Source: an uncultured Clostridia bacterium (lineage in GTDB: Bacteria > Bacillota_A > Clostridia > Oscillospirales > Oscillospiraceae). Taken from it: 12,161 bases of DNA. The notes under the pieces were generated by a model. That model worked only from the letters and a program-made list of their open reading frames with translations. It searched no databases and was not told the origin of the DNA. Shown piece after piece: positions 1 to 8,358 of the stretch. The position numbers were made by a program, and so were the translations under genes. The stretch is taken from positions 1 to 12,161 of the forward strand of contig CASEPH010000124.1 in assembly GCA_949289625.1 (NCBI GenBank), read 5' to 3'. Position 1 is the stretch's first letter. The number at the start of each line of letters is the position of its first letter.

Positions 1-3000
1 TGGACATCCCCATCCTCGGCCCTGGACACCGGCTCCCGGGTCTCCAGCAGCCAGCCAGCGGCGTTGTAGCGGTGCATTGTCCCGATGCGCGCCTCATCCG
101 TGTCCCCTGCCAGGCAGCCCTCCGCTGAGATCTCCTTGATCACCAGGCCCCGCAGGTCGTAGACATACCGTTTCTCCACGGCCCCGTCCGGGTTGACGAT
201 CTCCTCCAGGCGGCCCGCCGCGTCGTAACAGTAGGCATAGCCCGGGCCGTCATCCGTCTGGGGGTCGTACTGCTCCGGCTCAATAACCTTCACCAGACGG
301 CCCATAGAGTCGTATTTCAGCCGCCGCACGCCGCCGTCGGGGTAGATTACCTTAACGCGCCGGTCGTCGGTGTCGTACTCATAGCGGACGCCCTGGCCGC
401 TCTTGGTGGCCGGGTCATAGGTGTTGGGGTTGACCTCCATAGCCAGCCGCCCCGCCGTGTCGTGGGGGGTGGCGAACACGTTCCCCAGCGGGTCGGTGCT
501 GCGGATGCGGTGGTCCATGGCGTCGTACTCATACCGGTAGCAGGAGCCGTCTCCCGTCTTTTCGTCGTACTGGTTGGGCAGCACCTTGGCAATCAGGTTG
601 CTCAGCAGGTCATAGCGGTAGCGGGTGGTGTTCCCCAGCGGGTCGATCTCCAGGGCCCGGGCGCCCAGCTTGGTATAGCCGAACTGGACCTCCCCGGCCT
701 CGCTCTGGATGGCCATGCACTGCTCGATCTGGTCGTAGCGGTACTGGAACACCGCCCCCTCCGGGGTGGTGAGCCGGGACACCCGGCTGCTGTTCTCCCA
801 GTACTCATACCTCGTCTCGCCGCCGTTGCCGTCCGTCATGGAGATCATGCGGCCCAGGCGGTCATACTGGTAGGTCTGCACCCGGCGGCGCACAGCGTCG
901 ATCACCTGCTCCTCCCGGACGCAGTTGTTGTGGGCGTCAAACTGGGCGAAGAACTCCTCCCCACCGTTGTTCCACCAATGGATCAGATTGCACCGCCCGT
1001 CGTATTCATACTCCCAGACAAGGCCCCCGGGAAGCTCCTGCCGCAGCAGCTTCCCGTCCTGCCGGTAGGTCCACCGGGTCACCGAGCCGTCCCGGCTCTT
1101 CTCCAGAATACGGTTGCCCCACTGGTCGTATTCAAACTCCTGATAAGTGCCGTCATCATAATCTGTTTTGACGGCCTGCTTTTTATCGTTGTAGTGGTAG
1201 ACTGTGCAGCGTCCGCTCTGAAGGTTGTGGTAAGTAGTCTGCCGCCTGGAATCATCGTAGAGCAGAACATGCTCTTCCCCGTTGGCCAGATCCTGACGAA
1301 TCACACGGCCTTTTTCGTCATAGTTGTTGACCAGATATTGAATCCCATTTTGGTCGGTCACAGAAATAATTAGACCTCTGGTATCATACTGATAGCGCAT
1401 GGTCCCGCCGTTGGGATAAGTCACAGCGGTTAGATAGTCGCCGTCATATTCATACCGAACGGAGCGTCCCGCTCGGTCTGTAATCTTGGAAACTTTGCCC
1501 GCTTCGTAGTAGAAATCCAGGTATTGGCCACTGGCCAAAGTCACCCGTTGAATAGTCGTACCACAATAGGCAATCTCTGTCCGGTTTCCATGTGTATCCA
1601 CAATGGAGATAAGGCGGCCATCCAAGTCGTAGCGGTACACCTTGCCCGTTTCATTTTCCAGAATGGAGAAGCCCTCGGGGGCCTCCGTCATAACATAGGC
1701 CAAGCTCCCATTTTTGGCGTTTACCCAGCCCTGCTCTGTGTGCTGAAAATGTTCCACACTCAAATCTTCTTTAAGCATGGCAGCTTCGCCGTCCTCTACG
1801 ACCAAACGCATCCCAATACTGCTCACCCAACGGGTGCCTAGAAGCTGCTTCTCATAGCTTCCCACCGATTGATGGCGGCGCATCAATCGGAAATCACCGG
1901 TAATGTCTGGAAGGATGAAATCAGTTTGCTGGGCAAAAAACGCACCGGTAATAGGATCGACAGGGTCACAAATCCAATCTTGAATTTTATTTTTCGCATT
2001 TTTGACTAGATTTACACCGTTGTCAACTGCATTTTGGACGCCTTTTCCCATCTGCCGCACGTTGGAAGAAATATTGCTGGCCACATCACTGGCTGCTGCG
2101 GACAATCTATTTTTCAAACTGCCGGCCGCTTCACTTGCTGTTTTTGCAAACCTTCCACCGTATTTGGACACACCACTGATCAAGCCCATAGTTACCATGG
2201 AGCGGGCATTTGTAAGGGCCCATTGCAGGAGTGCGGCCTTATTTTCCTCTGTCCACCCCTCCTCAGCGATTTGCTGTAAAAGCTCCACGCCAGACGTCAA
2301 ACTTACAACGCCCATCGCAGCAATCGACCCTAGCCCAAAGTACGCCTCTATAGCTTTTGCAGTAGCCGCAACCCGTTGAGTACCGCTCATTGCGTCGCCC
2401 AACATATTAGCCGCTTTTCCTGCCTTGGCAGCGCCTCCAAGCGCATCTCCAAACACACCGAGCATGGCCATACCGGCTCCCATTAGATCGCCTCGGCTGA
2501 GAGAAATTCCGGCGTCAATCGTGTTAGCAACAAGAGCCACGCCCCATCCAACGCCTGGAATACACGTCCCAATCGCGCTGACAACTCCAAGGAACATCTG
2601 AACTCCATCCAATATCGAGTCCCTGGATGTGTAGTTGGACAATTCCACACGCTCAAAATTCCCACGGTGGGAGCCGTACATATCATATTGTTGGGATGAC
2701 AGCGCCATATTACCGTCAGAACCCATGTAAATATAGCTGCCGCCTTCCTGTGGGACGGAGAGCTGAAAAGCCTCTGAAGCAACCAGCTTAATGATACCCG
2801 TTGTAACAGGAGGTTCATCCTCCTCAGCTTTTACCGCGCCTGCCTCCCCCTCAGCACCATCACCAGTGAAAAGCCCTGCTATTCCTCCGACTGCCTGCAC
2901 AAAGATATTACTTTGGAACTGCTGTTGCACCATTGCAGCGTACTGGATATATTTTGCGCTTATGCGATCTAATGCATTGTAATGAGGGCGCCCATCATTT

Positions 3001-4382
3001 CCGCCATTTTCTTCAAAATCATCGAGACCCGCTCCGAATTTGTCATCCATCTCTTTGGAGAGCGCCTCATGCCCGTCGTCCCTATTGTTTAATGTCTCTG
3101 GGCGGCTGATCAGATTGAAAATATCTGAAGCATCAAATATAATATCGCCCTTGCTTTGGATTACAATGCCTTCCTTGCTCTTAAATGTAATATGGGTCTT
3201 TTCTTCGTTCTCCTGATCCGCATAGTCACGCTTGAGGACAAACTCCAGCCTGTCCGTTGCGGCTTTGATCATGTGCCCTTGTGCTACTAATGTACGGTCC
3301 GCCGGTTTGGTAAAGTCCGGCATTTCTCCACTCCACTTGCTGCCTAGGCAGACAATGGTTCCGTCGTTCTGATAATAGGCAAAAACTTGATCTCCCTCTT
3401 GGGGCATACAGTAGAAATAGTTGCCGATGGAACTCTCATAGGGAATCCAGCGCGTGCCGGCGGCTGGACCGTCGCAGCTGAATTTTACCAGAATCTCCAC
3501 ACCCTGAACAGCTATCACTTCACCAGTTAATACTGTGCTTTGCAGTGTGGTCTTTTTCCCATCAACAGGCACCGCGCCGACCGGGTCAATCAACGTCAGA
3601 TGATTTTCCAGAAGGTCGCCATCGCTGATGATCCGACTCCCAACGACCGCATAGGTCCGTGTTTCGCTCATCAGTTTACAGCCGACGCCAATCTCCAGGT
3701 CAGGAGAAACCCCCTGCTGTTTTGCCATCTGATAAGACAGCGCTTCCCCTCCCATGCGTGCGTGCATGGTCAGATAATCCACCAGATCCTTTTCTTCCCT
3801 CTCCAGGCGGAAATCATCGTAGGGGAAAGTGGAAAAGGGTTCCAATCCAATGCTGATATGTGCTTCCAGCGATTTGCTGTCAGGGTAGACATACAAGCCC
3901 TGCTCATTGGCAATCCTGACAGTGAACTCCCATGGCGTTTCGTTGTTGCGGGAGAGCATCTGTGAGACTGGAATATCGCTGGGGATAGAGACTTTTACCC
4001 CACAAGGGTCCATTACTGTACGGATGACTTGCCCCAACGTTTTCCCGGTACTTTGGAAAGTCTCACTCTTTCTCATTCGGTCGGCCAGACAGGAGTAGGT
4101 TCGCGCCGTGATCAGAAGCTCCTGGTAGTCTGCTGTATGCTCCAGCGACAACCCAGTAACCATGCCGCTGAATACCACCTCGCCACTGCGGCGGCTTAGT
4201 GTGATGGGGGTATCTTCACAGCGAAGGACATCCTCCTGTGTGACCTCCTCGGAAATAACGGCCCTTACCGTCAGCGTGCCATGAGCATTTGCAACCCCGG
4301 CCACGTCTAAAAAAAGAAGTCTGATGCAGGGGATCGCAAATTTAAGCTGTAAACTGCCTAACGTATCAAATTCCTTGGTCAT
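1..4382 (-). CDS. VgrG-Rhs fusion effector, 3' end cut by the window edge
   Basis: A single open frame of about 1460 codons from ATG at 4382, 12 bases after the DUF4280 stop, with GGGGTG five bases upstream. No stop was met before base 1. Residues 1-280 look like a gp27/VgrG base domain, with the family-typical ETPWEFTVRIANEQG at about 149-163. Residues 285-360 are a gp5-like OB domain with YCMPQEGDQV near 326. A short beta stretch follows. Residues 590-650 are a glycine/alanine-rich hydrophobic helical region (VSAIGTCIPGVGWGVALVAN) like pretoxin segments. At 805 CDPVDPITG opens a DUF6531-type Rhs entry, and from about 912 YD repeats run to the edge. Established: Rhs shells enclose a C-terminal toxin. 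Inferred: this is a cargo-carrying spike, with toxin and immunity gene left of base 1. Base composition rises sharply left of about 1130. Confidence 0.9.
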   Translation of the reverse strand, partial: MTKEFDTLGSLQLKFAIPCIRLLFLDVAGVANAHGTLTVRAVISEEVTQEDVLRCEDTPITLSRRSGEVVFSGMVTGLSLEHTADYQELLITARTYSCLADRMRKSETFQSTGKTLGQVIRTVMDPCGVKVSIPSDIPVSQMLSRNNETPWEFTVRIANEQGLYVYPDSKSLEAHISIGLEPFSTFPYDDFRLEREEKDLVDYLTMHARMGGEALSYQMAKQQGVSPDLEIGVGCKLMSETRTYAVVGSRIISDGDLLENHLTLIDPVGAVPVDGKKTTLQSTVLTGEVIAVQGVEILVKFSCDGPAAGTRWIPYESSIGNYFYCMPQEGDQVFAYYQNDGTIVCLGSKWSGEMPDFTKPADRTLVAQGHMIKAATDRLEFVLKRDYADQENEEKTHITFKSKEGIVIQSKGDIIFDASDIFNLISRPETLNNRDDGHEALSKEMDDKFGAGLDDFEENGGNDGRPHYNALDRISAKYIQYAAMVQQQFQSNIFVQAVGGIAGLFTGDGAEGEAGAVKAEEDEPPVTTGIIKLVASEAFQLSVPQEGGSYIYMGSDGNMALSSQQYDMYGSHRGNFERVELSNYTSRDSILDGVQMFLGVVSAIGTCIPGVGWGVALVANTIDAGISLSRGDLMGAGMAMLGVFGDALGGAAKAGKAANMLGDAMSGTQRVAATAKAIEAYFGLGSIAAMGVVSLTSGVELLQQIAEEGWTEENKAALLQWALTNARSMVTMGLISGVSKYGGRFAKTASEAAGSLKNRLSAAASDVASNISSNVRQMGKGVQNAVDNGVNLVKNAKNKIQDWICDPVDPITGAFFAQQTDFILPDITGDFRLMRRHQSVGSYEKQLLGTRWVSSIGMRLVVEDGEAAMLKEDLSVEHFQHTEQGWVNAKNGSLAYVMTEAPEGFSILENETGKVYRYDLDGRLISIVDTHGNRTEIAYCGTTIQRVTLASGQYLDFYYEAGKVSKITDRAGRSVRYEYDGDYLTAVTYPNGGTMRYQYDTRGLIISVTDQNGIQYLVNNYDEKGRVIRQDLANGEEHVLLYDDSRRQTTYHNLQSGRCTVYHYNDKKQAVKTDYDDGTYQEFEYDQWGNRILEKSRDGSVTRWTYRQDGKLLRQELPGGLVWEYEYDGRCNLIHWWNNGGEEFFAQFDAHNNCVREEQVIDAVRRRVQTYQYDRLGRMISMTDGNGGETRYEYWENSSRVSRLTTPEGAVFQYRYDQIEQCMAIQSEAGEVQFGYTKLGARALEIDPLGNTTRYRYDLLSNLIAKVLPNQYDEKTGDGSCYRYEYDAMDHRIRSTDPLGNVFATPHDTAGRLAMEVNPNTYDPATKSGQGVRYEYDTDDRRVKVIYPDGGVRRLKYDSMGRLVKVIEPEQYDPQTDDGPGYAYCYDAAGRLEEIVNPDGAVEKRYVYDLRGLVIKEISAEGCLAGDTDEARIGTMHRYNAAGWLLETREPVSRAEDGDV
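129..578 (-). repeat. Three tandem 50-residue double-YD repeats inside the Rhs shell
   Basis: Three successive units begin at codons whose first bases are 578, 428 and 278, so the period is exactly 150 bases. Each starts P-N/E-x-Y-D-P/E-x-T, then has a Gly-rich turn, then Y-x-Y-D-x-x-x-R, then P-D-G or P-L-G-N, and a second YD-like element ending G-R-L or similar. The third unit gains one residue near its end. Each unit is thus two ordinary YD repeats joined by a roughly nine-residue insert (such as PEQYDPQTDDGPG). The DNA is diverged between units, so the duplication is old or the pattern is kept by structure. Confidence 0.8.
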
Positions 4383-4394
4383 GCTTTCACCCCG

Positions 4395-5336
4395 TTAAGC
4401 TGGGCCTCCCAGCAAGGTCGTTATGATGGGAGATGCCGGTTTTTCTGCCCCTTCTTCCGATTGCGCTGCCTCTTGATTTTGCACTAACACCTCAGACACC
4501 GCATCGCCCAAGCTGGCACCTCCGCCAGAACCGTCTCTGACCTTCATAGCGCTGCTGTCGGCATTGGCAAGAGGAGAGTCATTGTGTTCCAGATACAATT
4601 GGAATTTATCATACTGAGCCTCGTTGCTGGCAAATTCACCTGCTCCACCGCCTAAACCACTGTGGGAGGCCAGATCACTGAAGAGCTGATTTGCCAATTC
4701 AATATCTCCATTGGCAAAGTTAAGTGCTTCACTGTATCCATCTTTCATAAACTGGGCGGTTTCAGCATCTATGCGGCCCTCCTCCAGTGCCTGATCCACA
4801 GAGGCCGCAACCTGGGCATTGGCTTGAGCGATATCCGCTTCAATCTGTTCGGGCGTTTTCCCCGCTTCTCCACTGCTTTCTTCATTCATCTGCGCAGCCT
4901 CAATTGTAATAATGCCGCCACGCTTACAAAAAAGCATACTTTTTACCAAGAGAACTGGCGCGCCATCAATGGCATATTTCTTTTCCGCCCCATACCACAC
5001 CTGGTCGATCATCGGTGAACATTTTTGCGCGGTGAAAAACTCTACAACACCGCTGATGAATTTTGAAAACCCTGTCTTCTCAATAGCCTGCCCAGTATCC
5101 ATATCCTGCGCCCGCGGCGTACAATCTCCAAAGTGGATGACATTGACTCCAGGGCGCCAATCATTGGCATTGAGAAGCGGCTGGGCCTCCGGCCCGAAGA
5201 GGACGCCATGCCCCCCGCCGGATTCCGCAACATTGAGTGGATGGCTCATAGAGCCATAACTGCATTTCGCTGTCATCAGGCGGTAGACAAACTGATTTTC
5301 AGGCAGTCTGCCACTACTGGAATTAGAATCTGACAC
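4395..5336 (-). CDS. DUF4280 PAAR-like spike-tip protein with long hydrophilic tail
   Basis: 313 residues. The start is GTG, directly after the previous gene's TAG, with GGAGGTG six bases upstream. Residues 16-146 fit the DUF4280 pattern: an early TAKCSYG, NVIHFGDCTP in the middle, then W, the DGAPVLLVKS segment and LFCKRGGIITI at the end. Four cysteines (25, 72, 106, 137) fall at the conserved-looking turns and could bind a metal or form the tip. Established: DUF4280 proteins are regarded as PAAR-like and accompany eCIS/T6SS-type spikes and toxins. Residues 147-313 are an acidic Ala/Gln/Glu-rich and then Gly/Ser-rich tail without a recognised domain. It lies 12 bases upstream of the VgrG-Rhs gene, so it is probably the sharp cap for that spike. 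No catalytic motif is seen. Confidence 0.85.
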   Translation of the reverse strand: MSDSNSSSGRLPENQFVYRLMTAKCSYGSMSHPLNVAESGGGHGVLFGPEAQPLLNANDWRPGVNVIHFGDCTPRAQDMDTGQAIEKTGFSKFISGVVEFFTAQKCSPMIDQVWYGAEKKYAIDGAPVLLVKSMLFCKRGGIITIEAAQMNEESSGEAGKTPEQIEADIAQANAQVAASVDQALEEGRIDAETAQFMKDGYSEALNFANGDIELANQLFSDLASHSGLGGGAGEFASNEAQYDKFQLYLEHNDSPLANADSSAMKVRDGSGGGASLGDAVSEVLVQNQEAAQSEEGAEKPASPIITTLLGGPA

Positions 5337-5864
5337 CTATTTCACCTCCACAGGAGTTAAGTCCACACCATAAGGGCTCCGACGCAGGATACTCTCAGCA
5401 ACACAGAGCTCCACCACCACCCTATACTCCCGCATCCCTCCAACCCGGAATATAGGCGCCCTTGGAAGGGCTGCGTTATCCAAAACAATCTGTTTTACTG
5501 ATCCATCCGGGTAACGCTCTGTACTTTTATGCAAACAATCCACCGGCGGGAAGAAGGGGAGCCAATAGAGACAACTTTTATGGCTGTCTTTTTCTCCCGC
5601 AAAAAGCTGAACCATCTTTGCTTCTAAATCTGGGACATAGAGATTAAACAACTGTTTTAATTTGTCACTGATCAGAAATGTAGGCTCACCCAGAATAGCG
5701 GGTATTTCTTCCCGTGCCTCCTCGCTGAAGTAGGCTACGATTGCCAGATCCAGTTTATCAAAACCGTCCTTGTCTGTAGCGTTTCGATATTGGGCTGGCA
5801 GTCCGAAGATAGTCAGAGGGCGGCGGAGTCTGCTGCTTGGGCTCAATCTGAAATATGAATGCAT
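5337..5864 (-). CDS. DUF1629/Imm11-like protein
   Basis: 175 residues. ATG at 5864 has AGGAG immediately before it and AGGGG ten bases upstream. The second half fits the DUF1629 (Imm11) pattern as I know it: FLISDKLKQLFNLYVPDLEA near residue 63, a YWLPFFPPVDCLH block, a LDNAALPRAPIFRVGG block, and a final segment containing VELCVAESILRRSPYGVDLTPVE. Imm11 proteins are known as immunity proteins near polymorphic toxins in bacteria. The position is odd for that job, because it lies upstream of the PAAR-like and Rhs genes, between the pentapeptide protein and DUF4280, where an effector-loading adaptor would be expected. Either role is possible: immunity to a former effector or a domesticated adaptor. 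No signal peptide or membrane segment is seen, so it is likely cytoplasmic. Confidence 0.75.
   Translation of the reverse strand: MHSYFRLSPSSRLRRPLTIFGLPAQYRNATDKDGFDKLDLAIVAYFSEEAREEIPAILGEPTFLISDKLKQLFNLYVPDLEAKMVQLFAGEKDSHKSCLYWLPFFPPVDCLHKSTERYPDGSVKQIVLDNAALPRAPIFRVGGMREYRVVVELCVAESILRRSPYGVDLTPVEVK
5343..5349 (-). promoter_or_regulatory. Shine-Dalgarno site fixing the GTG start of the DUF4280 gene
   Basis: Read on the minus strand this is GGAGGTG, six bases before the GTG at 5336-5334. It sits inside the last codons of the DUF1629/Imm11-like gene. Stop TAG and start GTG abut, which points to translational coupling and supports GTG over later starts. Confidence 0.7.
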
Positions 5865-5871
5865 CTCCTGG

Positions 5872-6927
5872 TCACCCCTGTTTATTTATTTCTAGGACAG
5901 AGAAATCAGAGACATCCACCAGCGTATTTTCTATTGTGGCATATGTAGTGGTACATTGCTCCATCTGTCCACCTCTCAGGTCGCAGTCTGAAAAATGAAC
6001 GTGATCTAAGGAGGTATAGGCCATTGCAAAAGCACGGTACCAGTCATCGACCTTTTCAGGCGGAAGCCCCACAAGCGAAGCAATTACATTGTCAAACGTC
6101 ACATGCTCCAACGTGCAGCCTTGGAACTGAGCGCCCACAAGAAGCACATCCGAAAATGTAACATTTTTAAACCTGCAATTTGTAAACAAACAATCGTTGA
6201 GGGTAGAGCTCAATATTGTGCTGTTTGTAAATATGCAATCTTGAAATATAGACCCTTTTAAGTTGAATTTATAAAACCGCTTCTGATCAAAAACCTTTCC
6301 ACAAAATTTGCGATGTGGAAATTTACGGCCCTGGATGTTAAAAAGATCAATTTCCGGGTATTCCGCCACGCAGGTTAGTTTCCAGTCCAAAAACTCTCCA
6401 AATTCAATCTTGAATTCATTTCCTTTGGTCAGCTTTCGCAGTTCCGCAGATTCTTCAACAGAATGGAGCAGGTATTTTACAAGTGACCCAATCATGCTGA
6501 AAAGAGGGCCAGTGCAACTCCATGCCGCCTGTTCCGCTTGAAGTGGCGAGCAATATTTTTGTATTTCACGCTGATCCAAAATAGTCTGAAAATGCCCTGT
6601 CAGCTCTGTCCATAGAGGTAAAAGCCAGGGGCAGGGGACAAATGTAGTGGCAATGGGCCTCTCATACAACATCCAGTCCGCTCCGTAGGCATCCAACCGG
6701 TATCCAGGTTCTCCATAGAGGAGTGCGGTGCGAAGCATGGATGCCGAAATGCAGAAAACGGGTTCTAGACATTCCTCACTCTGCTTCTGGCACAGCTCAT
6801 GAACAAACGAGACAATAGGGTTCGAGAACCATTCCTCCACATACACTGGAAGGAATTCTGTCAGCCTGGAAAGAGCCGCCGAAACTCCCTGTGCAAAATC
6901 TTGCTGCTCAAATACAGACTCAGACAT
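5872..6927 (-). CDS. Pentapeptide-repeat protein, probable effector-loading accessory
   Basis: 351 residues from the ATG at 6927, which has AGGGG seven bases upstream. The ATG at 6933 is in frame but only one base from that site. Residues 1-200 are not repetitive, are rich in Trp, Tyr and Cys, and match no family I recognise. From about 205 to 280 a run of F/L-centred pentapeptides (such as FKNVTFSDVLLVGAQFQGCT) should form a right-handed quadrilateral beta helix. A shorter run resumes at about 305-351. Established: pentapeptide-repeat proteins occur in T6SS effector clusters next to VgrG and PAAR genes. Inferred: it aids assembly of the downstream PAAR-like and Rhs effector. It lies 15 bases after the VgrG stop and 7 bases before the next gene. 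No signal peptide is seen. Confidence 0.8.
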   Translation of the reverse strand: MSESVFEQQDFAQGVSAALSRLTEFLPVYVEEWFSNPIVSFVHELCQKQSEECLEPVFCISASMLRTALLYGEPGYRLDAYGADWMLYERPIATTFVPCPWLLPLWTELTGHFQTILDQREIQKYCSPLQAEQAAWSCTGPLFSMIGSLVKYLLHSVEESAELRKLTKGNEFKIEFGEFLDWKLTCVAEYPEIDLFNIQGRKFPHRKFCGKVFDQKRFYKFNLKGSIFQDCIFTNSTILSSTLNDCLFTNCRFKNVTFSDVLLVGAQFQGCTLEHVTFDNVIASLVGLPPEKVDDWYRAFAMAYTSLDHVHFSDCDLRGGQMEQCTTTYATIENTLVDVSDFSVLEINKQG

Positions 6928-6942
6928 ATCCATACCCCTGTT

Positions 6943-8358
6943 CTACTCTACAACGACCTCGTTGCCGAGAAGCGTAATCGTATCATTTGTGATGTCAATA
7001 AAAGCCCGGTCAGTACCCAAGGAGATCTTTTCATCCGCAACAAGGTTGATCGTCGTCGCCTGGACAAGCACCTCTCCTGCTGCGTTGACTGTGAGATCTC
7101 TCTTACTGGAGATGATGATCCCATTTTCTGGAGATAGGTCAATATATGCCTCTTCCCCGTCGCACGAAATTTTGATTCCTTGTTCTGTAAGCTGGATACA
7201 TTTCCCATGGGCCATCCAGACCTTATCTTTAGGGTCCTTCCCCATGAATTTGGGCGTGGAACTGGCGGCAAACGCCTCTCCCTCGCTGCCGGAAGGGAAA
7301 AACACCCGAACAGTATCCCCAATTTCTGGCATACAGTACCAGCCGCTCTGATCTGAGGAGGAGTAGGCAGTGGAATATTCAAACCAGTAATTTCCGCTGA
7401 ACTCAGAGTCAAAAGAGAACTGCACCTGCACCTTGCTCCCAGATACATTCTTAACCTTCCCAGTAAACATTTTTCCGCTGCAGTTCTGATTGGTGCCGGC
7501 CGAGACGGCAAGCCCTCGTACATCTGTCGTACTCCCAGCGGCTGGGGCCTCATTTCCCATAGGCAAAAGGCCGTAGCTCATCTCCAGAATTCCGTCCCGC
7601 ATCTCAGCGGCCACGCTTTTAATAGCATAAAAACTGGAATCGACTTTCACAAAGTTTCCAGCAAAGAGATAGCAGTATGATTTAAGGCCGGTGTCAGAGG
7701 TATCTTCACTTACCGCAATCTTTCCTGGCTGCACGCTATTCGTCAGAGTGTTCTTTCCCATTTGAAAGACGGCAGTGCTCAGATCTTTGACCTGGTCGGA
7801 AGGGGGAAGCCCTGCATAGAGGTGGGGTTCATCTGCCTGGAGATCGGAGAAAACAGGAGCTCCTAGTTGGGATGCCATTCGGATGCAGAAATCCCAGTTC
7901 GTTTCATCATACTGGACAACCAATGTGCCAGTCTGCTTGTCTGTCACTGTGACCTCTGCGGTCCCTTCGCCGGAAATACTTTTTCGGATCAGATCCCCAT
8001 AGGTTGCGGCGGTATCCTGATACGACCTCTGATGAGTCTGAATGTCCAACTTTTTGCAGGTGTCTTCCAGAACTACAGTCACCTCGGCGTACTCATTCAG
8101 ATGATTCACCGCAACGTTTTTGACGATACCGCAAAATAACCTGGATGGTTGACCTTGCGCAGTTGTAATAACCTCCGTTTTACTGGATTCATCTGTCCGC
8201 TGCGCTATATCGTCGGCGCTTTTATGATCCATCTCTCCAACAATCATACACTGTCCAAACACATTTGGCCCATGCGTGATTTTTACATTCAAAATTTTAG
8301 TAAAGGGGAACAGGCCAACTGATATATTCAGATGGGAAATGACCTCCATCTCATTCAT
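6943..8358 (-). CDS. VgrG/Pvc8-type spike protein, no effector domain
   Basis: 471 residues from the ATG at 8358, chosen because AAGGAGG lies nine bases upstream. Earlier in-frame ATGs at 8367 and 8379 sit on or before that site. It overlaps the end of the previous gene by eight bases. Residues 1-280 look like the gp27-like base domain, with QYDETNWDFCIRMASQLGAPVF near 149-170. Residues 300-370 are the gp5-like OB domain with WYCMPEIGDTVRVFF around 341. Residues 385-471 are beta-strand repeats with alternating hydrophobics (DLTVNAAGEVLVQATTINLV) that would form a short needle ending NEVVVE. Established: such proteins trimerise to form the spike of contractile systems and carry PAAR tips. No extra C-terminal domain is present, so this is the plain spike of the set. 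Confidence 0.92.
   Translation of the reverse strand: MNEMEVISHLNISVGLFPFTKILNVKITHGPNVFGQCMIVGEMDHKSADDIAQRTDESSKTEVITTAQGQPSRLFCGIVKNVAVNHLNEYAEVTVVLEDTCKKLDIQTHQRSYQDTAATYGDLIRKSISGEGTAEVTVTDKQTGTLVVQYDETNWDFCIRMASQLGAPVFSDLQADEPHLYAGLPPSDQVKDLSTAVFQMGKNTLTNSVQPGKIAVSEDTSDTGLKSYCYLFAGNFVKVDSSFYAIKSVAAEMRDGILEMSYGLLPMGNEAPAAGSTTDVRGLAVSAGTNQNCSGKMFTGKVKNVSGSKVQVQFSFDSEFSGNYWFEYSTAYSSSDQSGWYCMPEIGDTVRVFFPSGSEGEAFAASSTPKFMGKDPKDKVWMAHGKCIQLTEQGIKISCDGEEAYIDLSPENGIIISSKRDLTVNAAGEVLVQATTINLVADEKISLGTDRAFIDITNDTITLLGNEVVVE

Noticed and set aside
462..1373. 303-codon open frame on the plus strand
   Set aside because: It is antisense to the GC-rich Rhs repeats, whose codon bias removes stops on the other strand. 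It has no ribosome site, and the protein is low-complexity Val/Leu/Pro/Gly.
2483..2818. 111-codon minus-strand frame
   Set aside because: It lies in a different frame within the VgrG-Rhs fusion, which is continuous through this region.
6948..7553. 201-codon minus-strand frame inside the VgrG gene
   Set aside because: Out of frame with the recognisable VgrG domains, with an Arg/Ser/Leu-rich composition typical of a shadow frame.
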